DNA from: Limnochordia bacterium
GTDB taxonomy: Bacteria > Bacillota > Limnochordia > Darwinibacteriales > B1SED10-159
NCBI GenBank assembly: GCA_007132255.1
Contig: SLOZ01000461.1
Coordinates: 1 to 16,320 of the forward strand
Length of the DNA stretch: 16,320 bases
Direction: 5' to 3'
The notes beneath the pieces were generated by a model. The model worked only from the letters and a program-made list of their open reading frames with translations. It had not been told where the DNA came from and made no database searches. Below are positions 1 through 6,906 of this stretch, piece by piece. Position numbers and translations under genes: made by a program. The number at the start of each line of letters is the position of its first letter. The first letter of the stretch is position 1.

Positions 1-329
1 CCGTCATTTCGTCCCCCTAAAGATCCTGCTCAGAGCATTATACATTTGGACCGACGCGTAAAAATCTGTGCCAGCTTGATTTCTGCAACTAACCTCGCCA
101 AAGTGGTCCAGATAACCCGCCAAGGGCGTTTTGTCGGGAATTTCGTCATCGACTTCGCGTAAAAAAAGGCATACATTGGAATTGAAGGAACCAACCAATA
201 CCCGGCTAACCGGTGTAGCGATACAGTTTCATCGCAATCAAGAAATTGCGCATGCGAGCTGGGCACATGGAGTGCTGTTGGCTGGTTCGTTCGAGGTCCG
301 AGAACGTCAACGAAGAAGGAGGGTACACC
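1..329. other. Gene-poor left edge, no confident gene
   Basis: No reading frame here is convincing. A 64-codon frame on the minus strand (4-198) would need a TTG start with no visible Shine-Dalgarno sequence. A 128-codon minus frame (30-416) runs across the mini-gene and its ribosome binding site. Both have unconvincing composition. A CCGGCTAACCGG inverted repeat lies near 200-215. The stretch probably holds the promoter of the mini-gene at 330, but I could not pick a well-spaced -35/-10 pair. Confidence 0.4.
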
Positions 330-407
330 ATGGCCCAAGACAAAGGCATCAGAAAAGCTGCACCGAAAAAGGATTCCACCAAAGCCGGTCCCAAACCTAA
401 GAAGTAA
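330..407 (+). CDS. Lysine-rich 25-residue mini-protein
   Basis: A 26-codon ORF (ATG to TAA) that begins MAQDKGIRKAAPKK and ends GPKPKK. Nine of its 25 residues are Lys and one is Arg, with Ala, Pro and Gly filling much of the rest, so it should be strongly basic and disordered. It lacks a hydrophobic stretch, so it is not a membrane peptide. Support for expression: a near-ideal ribosome binding site (AAGAAGGAGGG, about 6 bases before the ATG) and a strong intrinsic terminator starting about 30 bases after the stop, which together make a compact single-gene unit. I do not recognise the family. A nucleic-acid-binding or ribosome-associated basic peptide is possible, but that is inference from charge only. 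The alternative is a leader peptide or chance ORF with a fortuitous RBS. Confidence 0.55.
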   Translation: MAQDKGIRKAAPKKDSTKAGPKPKK

Positions 408-435
408 GAAACGCATAGTTTCCTATGAATTGGCG

Positions 436-472
436 AAAGCGGTCACCCCAACATCGGGGCGGACCGCTTTTT
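436..472 (+). terminator. Intrinsic terminator after mini-protein gene
   Basis: AAAGCGGTC (436-444) pairs with GACCGCTTT (462-470), and inside it CCCC (446-449) pairs with GGGG (456-459) around a six-base loop. The T run on the plus strand is TTTTT. It sits between the mini-gene and the convergent oxidoreductase gene, whose stop is four bases away, so it may also slow minus-strand transcription, although the minus-strand U tract is shorter. Confidence 0.8.
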
Positions 473-475
473 GAT

Positions 476-1468
476 TTAGTCTTCCATTGCTACATCGCGT
501 CCACTGCGGGCTGCTTCAAAGAGGGCTTGGATGGTACGCACCACATCTTTACCCTTTTCCGGCGATGGCAGCGGTTGTCGACGATCGACCATACAATCTT
601 GGAAGTGCTCAATCTCGAGCTTATAGGGATTGCTGGAGGCAACCTTGTGGGTTTCACAGCCCTCAGCCGACTCAACAATCACATCGGTATCGAAGTTGTC
701 AGCCCGCCACGGGCGGGTCAAACGGATGCGTCCCAAATTCCCCACAAGTTCAACTTCCTGACGATCCCACATGGCAAAGCTGGAATCGATGATCGCCAAG
801 CGATCATTGCTATAGTGCAGAATCCCTGCGGCTGTGAGATCAACGCCGCCTTCCCAGATGACAGTGGCCTGCACTCGCTCAGGCGCTTGTCGGAAAACGA
901 GATTGGCCAGATGGATTGGGTAGCAGCCTACATCCATCAAGGAACCCCCGCCGAAGTTCGCCTCCAGACGAATATTCTCGCCTGGCTCCATGGGGAACGA
1001 GAAGGAGCCGCGAATCATGGTGACATCGCCAATAATCCCCTTGTCTAGAAGTTCCATGAGAATTTGAACCTGCGGGTGCAGGCAGTACATAAAACCTTCC
1101 ATGAGCAGGACACCGTTTTTTTCGCAGGCTTCCATCATCTCATCACATTCTGCTGCGGTAATGGCCAGCGGCTTTTCACAGAGCACATGCTTACCGGCCT
1201 GCGCCGCTTTAATGGTCCACGGTCGGTGGAGATGATTGGGCAGTGGAATGTAGACGGCATCAATATCTGGATCCTCCAGCAGCGCTTCGTAACTGCCGTA
1301 GACGCCTGGAACTTCGAACATATTAGCTAGTTCCAGCGCCTTGTCAGCGTCACGACTGGCCACTGCCTGAATGACGGCACCTTCTGCCTGCTGCATACCG
1401 GGCATTACCATTTGGCGCGCAATAGTGGCGGTACCGAGAATACCCCAACGAATCCGATCGTTCGTCAT
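476..1468 (-). CDS. Gfo/Idh/MocA-family oxidoreductase
   Basis: Predicted cytoplasmic NAD(P)-dependent dehydrogenase of 330 residues, the usual size for the family, acting on a sugar, sugar acid or cyclitol. The N-terminal Rossmann domain opens with RWGILGTATIA (residues 7-17), followed by YIPLPNHLH and the family's EKP motif (98-100, catalytic-site lysine). The C-terminal domain carries the GGSLMDVGCYPIHL stretch (173-187), with the Asp, Tyr and His positions typical of substrate and catalytic residues. I chose the ATG at 1468 because GAAGGGGTGA precedes it at normal spacing and the protein then begins right at the Rossmann fold. An upstream in-frame ATG at 1579 would add 37 residues read through a terminator. 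The substrate cannot be read from sequence. The gene is monocistronic. A CTGT-ATTC-ACAG inverted repeat (1489-1500) lies in its leader and could bind a regulator. Confidence 0.9.
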   Translation of the reverse strand: MTNDRIRWGILGTATIARQMVMPGMQQAEGAVIQAVASRDADKALELANMFEVPGVYGSYEALLEDPDIDAVYIPLPNHLHRPWTIKAAQAGKHVLCEKPLAITAAECDEMMEACEKNGVLLMEGFMYCLHPQVQILMELLDKGIIGDVTMIRGSFSFPMEPGENIRLEANFGGGSLMDVGCYPIHLANLVFRQAPERVQATVIWEGGVDLTAAGILHYSNDRLAIIDSSFAMWDRQEVELVGNLGRIRLTRPWRADNFDTDVIVESAEGCETHKVASSNPYKLEIEHFQDCMVDRRQPLPSPEKGKDVVRTIQALFEAARSGRDVAMED

Positions 1469-1560
1469 CTTGGTCACCCCTTCTGGACCTGTATTCACAG
1501 TATTTCTAGTGTTATCATTCGGCAAATTGCCCAGAGACTCCTGTTCTGCCGCAACCGTAA

Positions 1561-1591
1561 GAAAAAAGAACCAAGCCAAGGCTTGATTCTT
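1561..1591 (-). terminator. Intrinsic terminator of the 128-residue protein gene
   Basis: On the minus strand AAGAATCAAGCC pairs with GGCTTGGTTCTT (1580-1591 with 1566-1577; one G-T wobble), followed by a run of Ts (complement of 1561-1567). It lies about 20 bases after the stop of the 1610-1996 gene and separates it from the oxidoreductase gene downstream. Confidence 0.75.
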
Positions 1592-1609
1592 CAGACATAA
1601 CGATGAACT

Positions 1610-1996
1610 TTACGGTGCTTCCTGGCCCAACCATTCCCACCACTGCAGAAGATCTGGTTCTGCAATGCAGACGATGCGATCGGGACCCTGTTCCACCTGC
1701 AGGTAGCGTTCGCCGTCGCGATACTGCCATCCCACCAGGATGTCGGCCGTTCGGCTCTGAACAACGGCTATCGGTACATACGCCTGGATATCATCGGCCA
1801 GCGGCGATTTTACGGCTGTATACACAGCCATCAGAAGGCCATCGTATTCGCCACCGTGAAAATGGATGCGCTGGGTTTCTTTGTCGAAGTCCTGTTCCGA
1901 TAAAATATACTCCAGTTTGGGTGCGGGTCGTTTGTGCAGTGAATACTTGCTGTTCAGTGTAAGAAGCTCACTTTGTTTCGTCCATCCTGTGCGCAT
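1610..1996 (-). CDS. Unrecognised 128-residue protein
   Basis: I do not recognise this protein. It starts MRTGWTKQSELL and ends WWEWLGQEAP. It has no signal peptide, membrane segment or cysteine cluster, and looks like a small soluble alpha/beta or beta-rich domain, with alternating strands such as YVPIAVVQ, ADILVGWQY and RIVCIAEP. The C-terminus is rich in tryptophan. I chose the ATG at 1996 because GAGGAGGG lies six bases upstream; an earlier in-frame ATG at 2014 would lie ahead of that site. It is a self-contained unit, with a consensus sigma-70 promoter at 2058-2086 and an intrinsic terminator just after the stop. These signals make it a real gene although its role is unknown. Confidence 0.75.
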   Translation of the reverse strand: MRTGWTKQSELLTLNSKYSLHKRPAPKLEYILSEQDFDKETQRIHFHGGEYDGLLMAVYTAVKSPLADDIQAYVPIAVVQSRTADILVGWQYRDGERYLQVEQGPDRIVCIAEPDLLQWWEWLGQEAP

Positions 1997-2057
1997 ATGA
2001 TCCCTCCTCATCATTGAATGTTGGGAGTGTCACGGCATTGCTAAGTTGGGTACTTAC

Positions 2058-2086
2058 ATCTTACTGAATTCAAACCCAGATGTCAA
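2058..2086 (-). promoter_or_regulatory. Sigma-70 promoter with overlapping palindrome
   Basis: On the minus strand TTGACA (2081-2086) and TAAGAT (2058-2063) are 17 bases apart, which is near consensus and correctly placed about 60 bases before the start at 1996. A 20-bp imperfect inverted repeat (CAGATGTC at 2077-2084 against GATATCTG at 2089-2096, seven of eight positions matching) covers the -35 box and could be a repressor site. Confidence 0.75.
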
Positions 2087-2204
2087 ACGATATCTGTAAT
2101 AGCAATCATTCGGATAATTGTGATTTTCCCCGTCTGGGCTGGGCAACAGCGAAATTCACCGGCTCGAGTTTTTCGATGTATACAGGTATATTTAGCTGGC
2201 GCTT

Positions 2205-3245
2205 TCATTGGCAAAAAATGCCCGGATGGTGATCCATGATCCACTGACCGTGCTGCTCGATGCGGGGCAGTGCTTCCAGGACGCTGGTATGCGCCTGCCG
2301 GAGTGCCGACTCGGTATTGACACCAAGATCACTGAGAAAGTCGTTGGCCAACGCCACGCCCTGCTGGCGCTGCGGCAGCGTTCCCTGCTCGGTCACCACC
2401 TGCAAACAGCGGGCCAAGCTGGCCCCGAGCCAGAAGACTGTTTCTCGGTGTAAACCCTGCTGTACCATTTCCTGGGTCCCGGTGATGGCGATATCCCGTC
2501 CTGACGGTGTAATATCAGCAGCAAAGGGATAGCCATCATGCACCAGAGGTATGGCTTCTGCAAACAACCGTGACAGGTTTTTTGTGTGTTGAGCGATCTG
2601 CGTGGGTGTGAGTTCCCCAGCATGGAAAAGACCCAGAAGTTCTTCTTGGATATCCAAACGGTCCAGCCTCTGCAGCAGCTGCTGCGAAGCCGCCAAGCGG
2701 CGGCGCACCGTGGGATTGCCCAGACCGGCCACTAAGATCACATGGCTGCATAATCCAGCGGCGAACATCCAAGCCGTCAGTATTCGGTGCAGTGGCCACT
2801 GTGGATCCGCTGGAAATCCGGCTCGGATTTTCGCAGTGACACTTTGACAGCGTTGTTCCACCCAACGGCGTTCCGGATAATGGACCGTGACAATGTTTTG
2901 GAGCTCCTGCAAATATCCGGAAGCATCCCACAACACCGTCTCTCCAAAGAACGATCCTGCTAGGTAATGGGTACGCAGGACCGTGTCCGGAGGTTGGAGA
3001 TCACTAAGAGGAATAGGGGATAGTTCCAACATGAGTCGGCGATAGCGAAACTTCTGGCGGTGCGGCAGCGATATCCCTGGCTCCATAACCAAGAGAAGAT
3101 CCAAATCTGAGCTTGCCGCCAAAACTTCCTCATCGTCCATCCAGTTAATCGATCCGTGAAGAACCACGCCCAGACAGCCTGGGATTTGCTGAGCATTCTT
3201 GTCTGTCCACTCCTGCGCCATTTCTCGTGCCCGCTTTGCTAACAT
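2205..3245 (-). CDS. Nucleotidyltransferase-fold protein
   Basis: Predicted cytoplasmic protein of 346 residues with a DNA polymerase beta-like nucleotidyltransferase core at the N-terminus. LGVVLHGS (residues 25-32) is followed by SSDLDLLLV, giving the paired aspartates D47 and D49 that bind metal in this superfamily. A possible third carboxylate is E74 in LMLELS. The remaining 250 or so residues are helical and unassigned. The closest general resemblance is to aminoglycoside-type or other small-molecule nucleotidyltransferases, but the target is unknown. I chose the ATG at 3245 because GAAGGTGA precedes it; in-frame starts further up lack an RBS. It lies about 70 bases downstream of the methyltransferase on the same strand and is probably co-transcribed with it. 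No clear terminator was seen after it. Confidence 0.75.
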   Translation of the reverse strand: MLAKRAREMAQEWTDKNAQQIPGCLGVVLHGSINWMDDEEVLAASSDLDLLLVMEPGISLPHRQKFRYRRLMLELSPIPLSDLQPPDTVLRTHYLAGSFFGETVLWDASGYLQELQNIVTVHYPERRWVEQRCQSVTAKIRAGFPADPQWPLHRILTAWMFAAGLCSHVILVAGLGNPTVRRRLAASQQLLQRLDRLDIQEELLGLFHAGELTPTQIAQHTKNLSRLFAEAIPLVHDGYPFAADITPSGRDIAITGTQEMVQQGLHRETVFWLGASLARCLQVVTEQGTLPQRQQGVALANDFLSDLGVNTESALRQAHTSVLEALPRIEQHGQWIMDHHPGIFCQ

Positions 3246-3315
3246 GGCAGTCACCTTCTTTCTTCGTTCGTAAACTGTGGTGCCGATAAATCCCATGCTG
3301 CCGACGCCTGAATGA

Positions 3316-4077
3316 CTAGCCGCCGCCAATCAGGGTTCGGCGCAGCTGTACCCGATAGCTCATGGCCTGCTGCAGTGGTACCTGCTCTTGGTAGTTGCCG
3401 TCTGCATCCACGGCTCCACCAGGCACAATCTGTGTGATGCTTAACTCCGTGCCGTGTAGGAGACGTTCGAGATCGGTCGGTGCATAACAGCGCAGTGATT
3501 GGGTGACAGCCAAATGTGGTTGGTCTGCGGGCCACCACGTATCCAGCATGCGGCAGTGTTCGGCGTCAAAACGGTAGCGCCGCTTTATGGAACCAATGCT
3601 CAGCTCGGCGTCGGCTTGGGCCGCCCAATACCAGGGGGTATAGACATCCATGAATACGACTCCGTCGGGATGCAGCCAATTTTCCATTCGCAGCAGCAGC
3701 TGGCGCTGCTCTGTATCGCTGCCCAAACCAAAGCCATCCCAATAGCAGATGGCGGCAAAGTGCCCTTGCGGTAGAGTCACAGTGAAAAAATCCGCCTCCA
3801 ACACAGTGAGAGTACCCGGTTGCGCATCAGCAGCCAGACGACGACCATGTTCGGCGTTGGCAGCCACCAACTCTACCGCTGTCACAGAATAGTTAAGCTG
3901 TGCCAAAGCCACAGCAAATTGGCCACCGCCGGCGCCCAATTCCAAAACAGGTTGGCTGTCCAAACCGAGGGCTTCATGAACAGTCCGCGCCAGCTGCCGC
4001 TGGTGCTCTTGCATGTCCATTGTATAGAGCTGCAGCCACTCTTGTTGGCGCGTGTAGAACTCCTTGACCCACTGCAT
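3316..4077 (-). CDS. Class I SAM-dependent methyltransferase
   Basis: Predicted cytoplasmic methyltransferase of 253 residues. The SAM-binding motif I is LELGAGGGQFA (residues 45-55), followed by an acidic residue at the end of strand 2 (AVEL, E69) and LEADFF (93-98). CYWDGFGLGSD (111-121) and VVFMDVYTP (140-148) fit strands 4 and 5 of the class I fold. The N-terminal 40 residues are helical. The acceptor cannot be told, and the C-terminal region is short, so a small-molecule acceptor is more likely than RNA (inference). I chose the ATG at 4077 because AAGGAGGAG lies nine bases upstream. A longer frame reaching 4215 has no RBS and crosses the gap to the divergent cyclase gene. Probably the first gene of a two-gene unit with the nucleotidyltransferase. 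Confidence 0.85.
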   Translation of the reverse strand: MQWVKEFYTRQQEWLQLYTMDMQEHQRQLARTVHEALGLDSQPVLELGAGGGQFAVALAQLNYSVTAVELVAANAEHGRRLAADAQPGTLTVLEADFFTVTLPQGHFAAICYWDGFGLGSDTEQRQLLLRMENWLHPDGVVFMDVYTPWYWAAQADAELSIGSIKRRYRFDAEHCRMLDTWWPADQPHLAVTQSLRCYAPTDLERLLHGTELSITQIVPGGAVDADGNYQEQVPLQQAMSYRVQLRRTLIGGG

Positions 4078-4232
4078 GTATCTGCTCCTCCTTCTGCTCT
4101 CCATCCTCATCATCCAATATCCTCTACCGATCTGCGATTTTCTGTTTCTTATGTAAGGTTTGGGCAGGATATCCCTAAACAATCCTTGAAATAGAGATTC
4201 AATGCCACCGCTCACCAGAGGATGTGCTTCTT

Positions 4233-5249
4233 ATGCCGACGACTCCCCAGCGCGAGACTGCGAAATTTATTGAAGCCTTCGAACGCTACTTCACCGAGGG
4301 TATGGTGCATCGAAATTTGGATGCCATTACTGATATGCTCAGCAGCGAGTTCTACGCCTTTGGCACCGGCGGTGATGAAACCATCACCAGCAAAGAGCAG
4401 GGGGTTGAACTGTTTCGTCGCGATTTTTTGGCTGCGCCGAATCCTTTAGACTATACGCTGCATTACCAAAAGATCCGGGTTTTGGATAAAAACACGGCGC
4501 TGATCATGGCCGAGTTGGATCTCAAAACGCAGATTATGGAGCAAGAAATCCGTCTCAACAACCTGCGTCTGACACTTATTCTTCACGACGAAGCCGGTAC
4601 CGTCAAAGTGGCTGGTCATCATATATCCTTCCCCACCGTCGTACATGATGAAGATGAGCCCTACCCATTGAAAGAGCTCGAAGAACGCGCCCATGTCCTG
4701 CAGCGCATGGTGGAAGAACGAACCAAAACCTTGGAGGAAGCCTACCTCGAAATGGCCGAGATGATTCACAAAGATGGTCTGACTGGTCTGGCGTCGCGGT
4801 ATTCGCTAGAGCAGTGTCTGGAAGCTGAGCACCAGCGTTATCTGCGGTTTTCGCGGCCCTATTCGGTGATCGTTCTCGATCTTGATGACTTCAAACACGT
4901 CAACGACAGCTGCGGACACACCGCCGGCGATGAAGTGCTCAAAGAGTGCGGTCAATTATTGAACAGCCACAGTCGAATCACAGATACCGTGGGTCGCTGG
5001 GGCGGCGATGAGTTTGTCCTCGTGCTGTCCGAAACCGATCTCGAAGCTGCTGAAGCTCTGGCTCGCCGCATTCTCCCGGATGCGGCCTCTCATTGCTGGT
5101 CTGTGGATCATCCGGTTTTTTTGAGCATCGGCGTGGCATCAGTTCGTGAAGGCGTGGGTTGGCAAGACGTCTTCGCGGAAGCGGATAGCGCTCTCTACAA
5201 GGCTAAGAAGCAGGGCAAGCGGTGCGTTGTCGTGGCTGCCGGTGCTTAA
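4233..5249 (+). CDS. Diguanylate cyclase with SnoaL-like N-terminal domain
   Basis: Predicted c-di-GMP synthase of 338 residues. Residues 1 to about 130 look like a SnoaL/DUF4440 (NTF2-like) domain, which could be a small-ligand sensor. A charged helical linker (about 146-172, LKELEERAHVLQRMVEERTK) probably forms a dimerising coiled coil and leads into the GGDEF domain at DGLTGLASR (171-179). The active-site loop RWGGDEF (245-251) is intact, the metal-binding D216 is in VLDLDDF, and an RxxD inhibition site (RITD, 238-241) sits exactly five residues before GGDEF, so product feedback is expected. There is no membrane segment, so it is cytosolic. Start: the ATG at 4233, 11 bases after AGAGG; GTG at 4224 is also in frame but is too close to that site. 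It is divergent from the methyltransferase gene. Confidence 0.9.
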   Translation: MPTTPQRETAKFIEAFERYFTEGMVHRNLDAITDMLSSEFYAFGTGGDETITSKEQGVELFRRDFLAAPNPLDYTLHYQKIRVLDKNTALIMAELDLKTQIMEQEIRLNNLRLTLILHDEAGTVKVAGHHISFPTVVHDEDEPYPLKELEERAHVLQRMVEERTKTLEEAYLEMAEMIHKDGLTGLASRYSLEQCLEAEHQRYLRFSRPYSVIVLDLDDFKHVNDSCGHTAGDEVLKECGQLLNSHSRITDTVGRWGGDEFVLVLSETDLEAAEALARRILPDAASHCWSVDHPVFLSIGVASVREGVGWQDVFAEADSALYKAKKQGKRCVVVAAGA

Positions 5250-5395
5250 TACAACAACCGTTGGAAGCGATGTGAACACTTGTTAGGGTGTTTGTAGGAA
5301 AACATACTAGAAACTTGTTGATAAAGTGCCCTGGCGAGCTCATAACAAGAGACTCGAAATCGCTTTAGCAGAGATTTCACCGAGGTGTTCGGCAT

Positions 5396-5422
5396 GATTT
5401 TGCTCGGGATACCGGGAAAATC
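5396..5422. repeat. Bulged 11-bp hairpin in intergenic region
   Basis: GATTTT (5396-5401) pairs with AAAATC (5417-5422), and CTCGG (5403-5407) pairs with CCGGG (5412-5416; one wobble) around a GATA tetraloop, with G5402 bulged. No T run follows on either strand, so it is not a standard intrinsic terminator. It lies in the 238-base gap between the convergent cyclase and Nudix genes, where nothing else is evident. Confidence 0.5.
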
Positions 5423-5487
5423 AACACGTTCCTAAGGCTGCTAAAATAGCGATCGGGATGTCGTGAAAGCTGCCCAGTTGCTGCGCG

Positions 5488-5946
5488 TCAGGCCTCACCG
5501 CTGGCGAGATAGTCATCCAGAATTTTGCGGTGGGTTTTGACCAACCCCGCTGGGATGTCCGCTAGAGCAAAGAACTGAACCGCCATGGACTCGCTGTCGT
5601 TGACCTTGGCCGTTCCCTGAAATTCCGTGCCGACATAGGCCAGTGTCACCACATAGTATTCATCGCCATTGGGGGCTACCAAAAACTGTTCTGGACCGGA
5701 ATAGGCGTTGAGCAGCCGTAGATCCCCTACCTCAAGACTGGTTTCCTCAAAAACCTCGCGGCGAGCCGTATCTTCGCCTGATTCGCCCAATTCCATCAAT
5801 CCTCCAGGAAAGGCCCAACGCCCCTCTGGGTGTTTGCGCTGCTGCAGAAGAACCTGGCCTTCGCCATCTACTAACACGGCCACAGCACCCACGAGAATCA
5901 AAGGTCTGTGCCCCACCAGAGCGCGAATGTCTTCAACATAACCCAT
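5488..5946 (-). CDS. Nudix hydrolase
   Basis: Predicted cytoplasmic 152-residue Nudix pyrophosphohydrolase. The Nudix box runs from G49 to T69: G49, five residues, E55, seven residues, then REVFEE (63-68), which holds the metal-binding glutamates. The usual Gly after EE-x is Ser here, a common variation. The opening MGYVEDIRALVGHRPLILVG is typical of small Bacillota Nudix proteins annotated as ADP-ribose or nucleotide-sugar pyrophosphatases or as housekeeping enzymes; the substrate is not settled. The ATG at 5946 is preferred because GGAAGGAG lies nine bases upstream and because the family usually begins there. ATG at 5970 (eight residues longer, with a weaker GGAG site) is the alternative. 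No co-transcribed neighbour is obvious. Confidence 0.88.
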   Translation of the reverse strand: MGYVEDIRALVGHRPLILVGAVAVLVDGEGQVLLQQRKHPEGRWAFPGGLMELGESGEDTARREVFEETSLEVGDLRLLNAYSGPEQFLVAPNGDEYYVVTLAYVGTEFQGTAKVNDSESMAVQFFALADIPAGLVKTHRKILDDYLASGEA

Positions 5947-6024
5947 GGGTTCCATCTCCTTCCCACTCATCGCTTGTTCTCCGTCTCGCCAGCCGGTGAC
6001 ATCTTCGAAGGCCTTCCGGGTAGG

Positions 6025-6072
6025 GAAGTTCGCCAGGTCCTAAAGTTCGTCAGGTCCTAAAGTTCGTCAAGG
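6025..6072. repeat. 17-bp direct tandem repeat, about 2.8 copies
   Basis: Units begin at 6025, 6042 and 6059, with core AAAGTTCGTCAGGTCCT. The first copy has G for A at position 1 and C for T at position 9; the third is partial (AAAGTTCGTCA, then AGG). It lies upstream of the Nudix gene and downstream of tetR, outside any gene. It could be slippage-generated sequence or a direct-repeat protein site. Confidence 0.8.
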
Positions 6073-6091
6073 CGACCTGCCACTGATGGAC

Positions 6092-6128
6092 GGCTTTCTG
6101 ACCCGTTTTCTGACCGGCTTTCTATGAC
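6092..6128. repeat. 12-bp direct tandem repeat, three copies
   Basis: GGCTTTCTGACC (6092-6103), CGTTTTCTGACC (6104-6115) and GGCTTTCTATGAC (6116-6128). The core TTTCTGACC is shared, and the third copy has an extra AT. It starts only 20 bases after the 17-bp array in the same intergenic region. Confidence 0.7.
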
Positions 6129-6213
6129 ACAACAAACACACCACTGCTGCTCCAACCAAGGACAGGGACTCGTTCCTGAACGAACCCATGCTGGCGAAAC
6201 ACGGCTACCGCCG

Positions 6214-6906
6214 CTACCCGCGATAAATCCCCTGCCTCAGGATCTCCAGATACGTCAGCGCCTCTTCGAGAACTCGCTGCAGATGCTCCTCCCAAGCGAC
6301 CAGCGCGTCGTCGGAATTCTTGACCACACCATCCTGCTCGCCTTCTGGTGCCCCTGACAAAGGAAATGACAGCCAGCGCTGGTCAATGCCTTCCGTCAGC
6401 AGCGCGACCATCTCGATAACCTGGTTCGGATTAACCTGCGGATTCCAGGGCGTTTCGTCAAGATCCGTGACCAGCGCCCGCTGCTGCCCCTGCCAGCGGT
6501 CCAAACATTTGGTCGCTGCCGCCTGAAGCTCAACCGGAAGGTCGGGCAGTCGCGCCAATAACCGGTATTCCATGGGATGCTGCTGCAGCCACATCTTCTT
6601 CAACCGCAGAAACCCCTGCATGCGCTGAATGAAGTCCGGCGACTTAACGCTCAAGAACACACACAGCTCGCTGCCGAACGTATCCAACACCAACTGTAAG
6701 CACCCCAGAAAGAGGTTCCTCTTGGATCCGAAGTAATGAAAAACCAAGCCTTTAGCGGTACCAGCTTCCGCAGCAATGCGATTGGTACTCGTTCGGGCAT
6801 ACCCGTGCACGGCGAAGTGGTACAGCGCCGTCTGCAGGATACGGTTGCGGCGTTCATCGCCCTGCCCCGTACGATTGCGATGCTCCTGATCACTCCGTTT
6901 CGCCAT
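6214..6906 (-). CDS. TetR-family transcriptional regulator
   Basis: A 230-residue protein with a TetR-type N-terminal helix-turn-helix. RRNRILQTALYHFAVHG (19-35) leads into TSTNRIAAEAGTAKGLVFHY (39-58), a close match to the family's DNA-binding consensus, and FGSKRNLF follows as usual. The C-terminal 150 residues form the ligand and dimerisation domain; the ligand is not evident. The ATG at 6906 has GAGGTG seven bases upstream and lies inside the end of the alpha/beta hydrolase gene (17-base overlap), so the two are translationally coupled. The likely operator is the perfect palindrome at 7841-7880, which contains the promoter of this operon and would give autorepression relieved by a hydrolase substrate or product. 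That last step is inference from layout. Confidence 0.92.
   Translation of the reverse strand: MAKRSDQEHRNRTGQGDERRNRILQTALYHFAVHGYARTSTNRIAAEAGTAKGLVFHYFGSKRNLFLGCLQLVLDTFGSELCVFLSVKSPDFIQRMQGFLRLKKMWLQQHPMEYRLLARLPDLPVELQAAATKCLDRWQGQQRALVTDLDETPWNPQVNPNQVIEMVALLTEGIDQRWLSFPLSGAPEGEQDGVVKNSDDALVAWEEHLQRVLEEALTYLEILRQGIYRG

Noticed and set aside
30..416. 128-codon minus-strand ORF
   Set aside because: It is antisense to the mini-gene and its ribosome binding site, and has unconvincing composition.
425..1048. 207-codon plus-strand ORF
   Set aside because: It lies wholly antisense to the oxidoreductase gene, which has clear family motifs and an RBS; a by-product of that gene's codon use.
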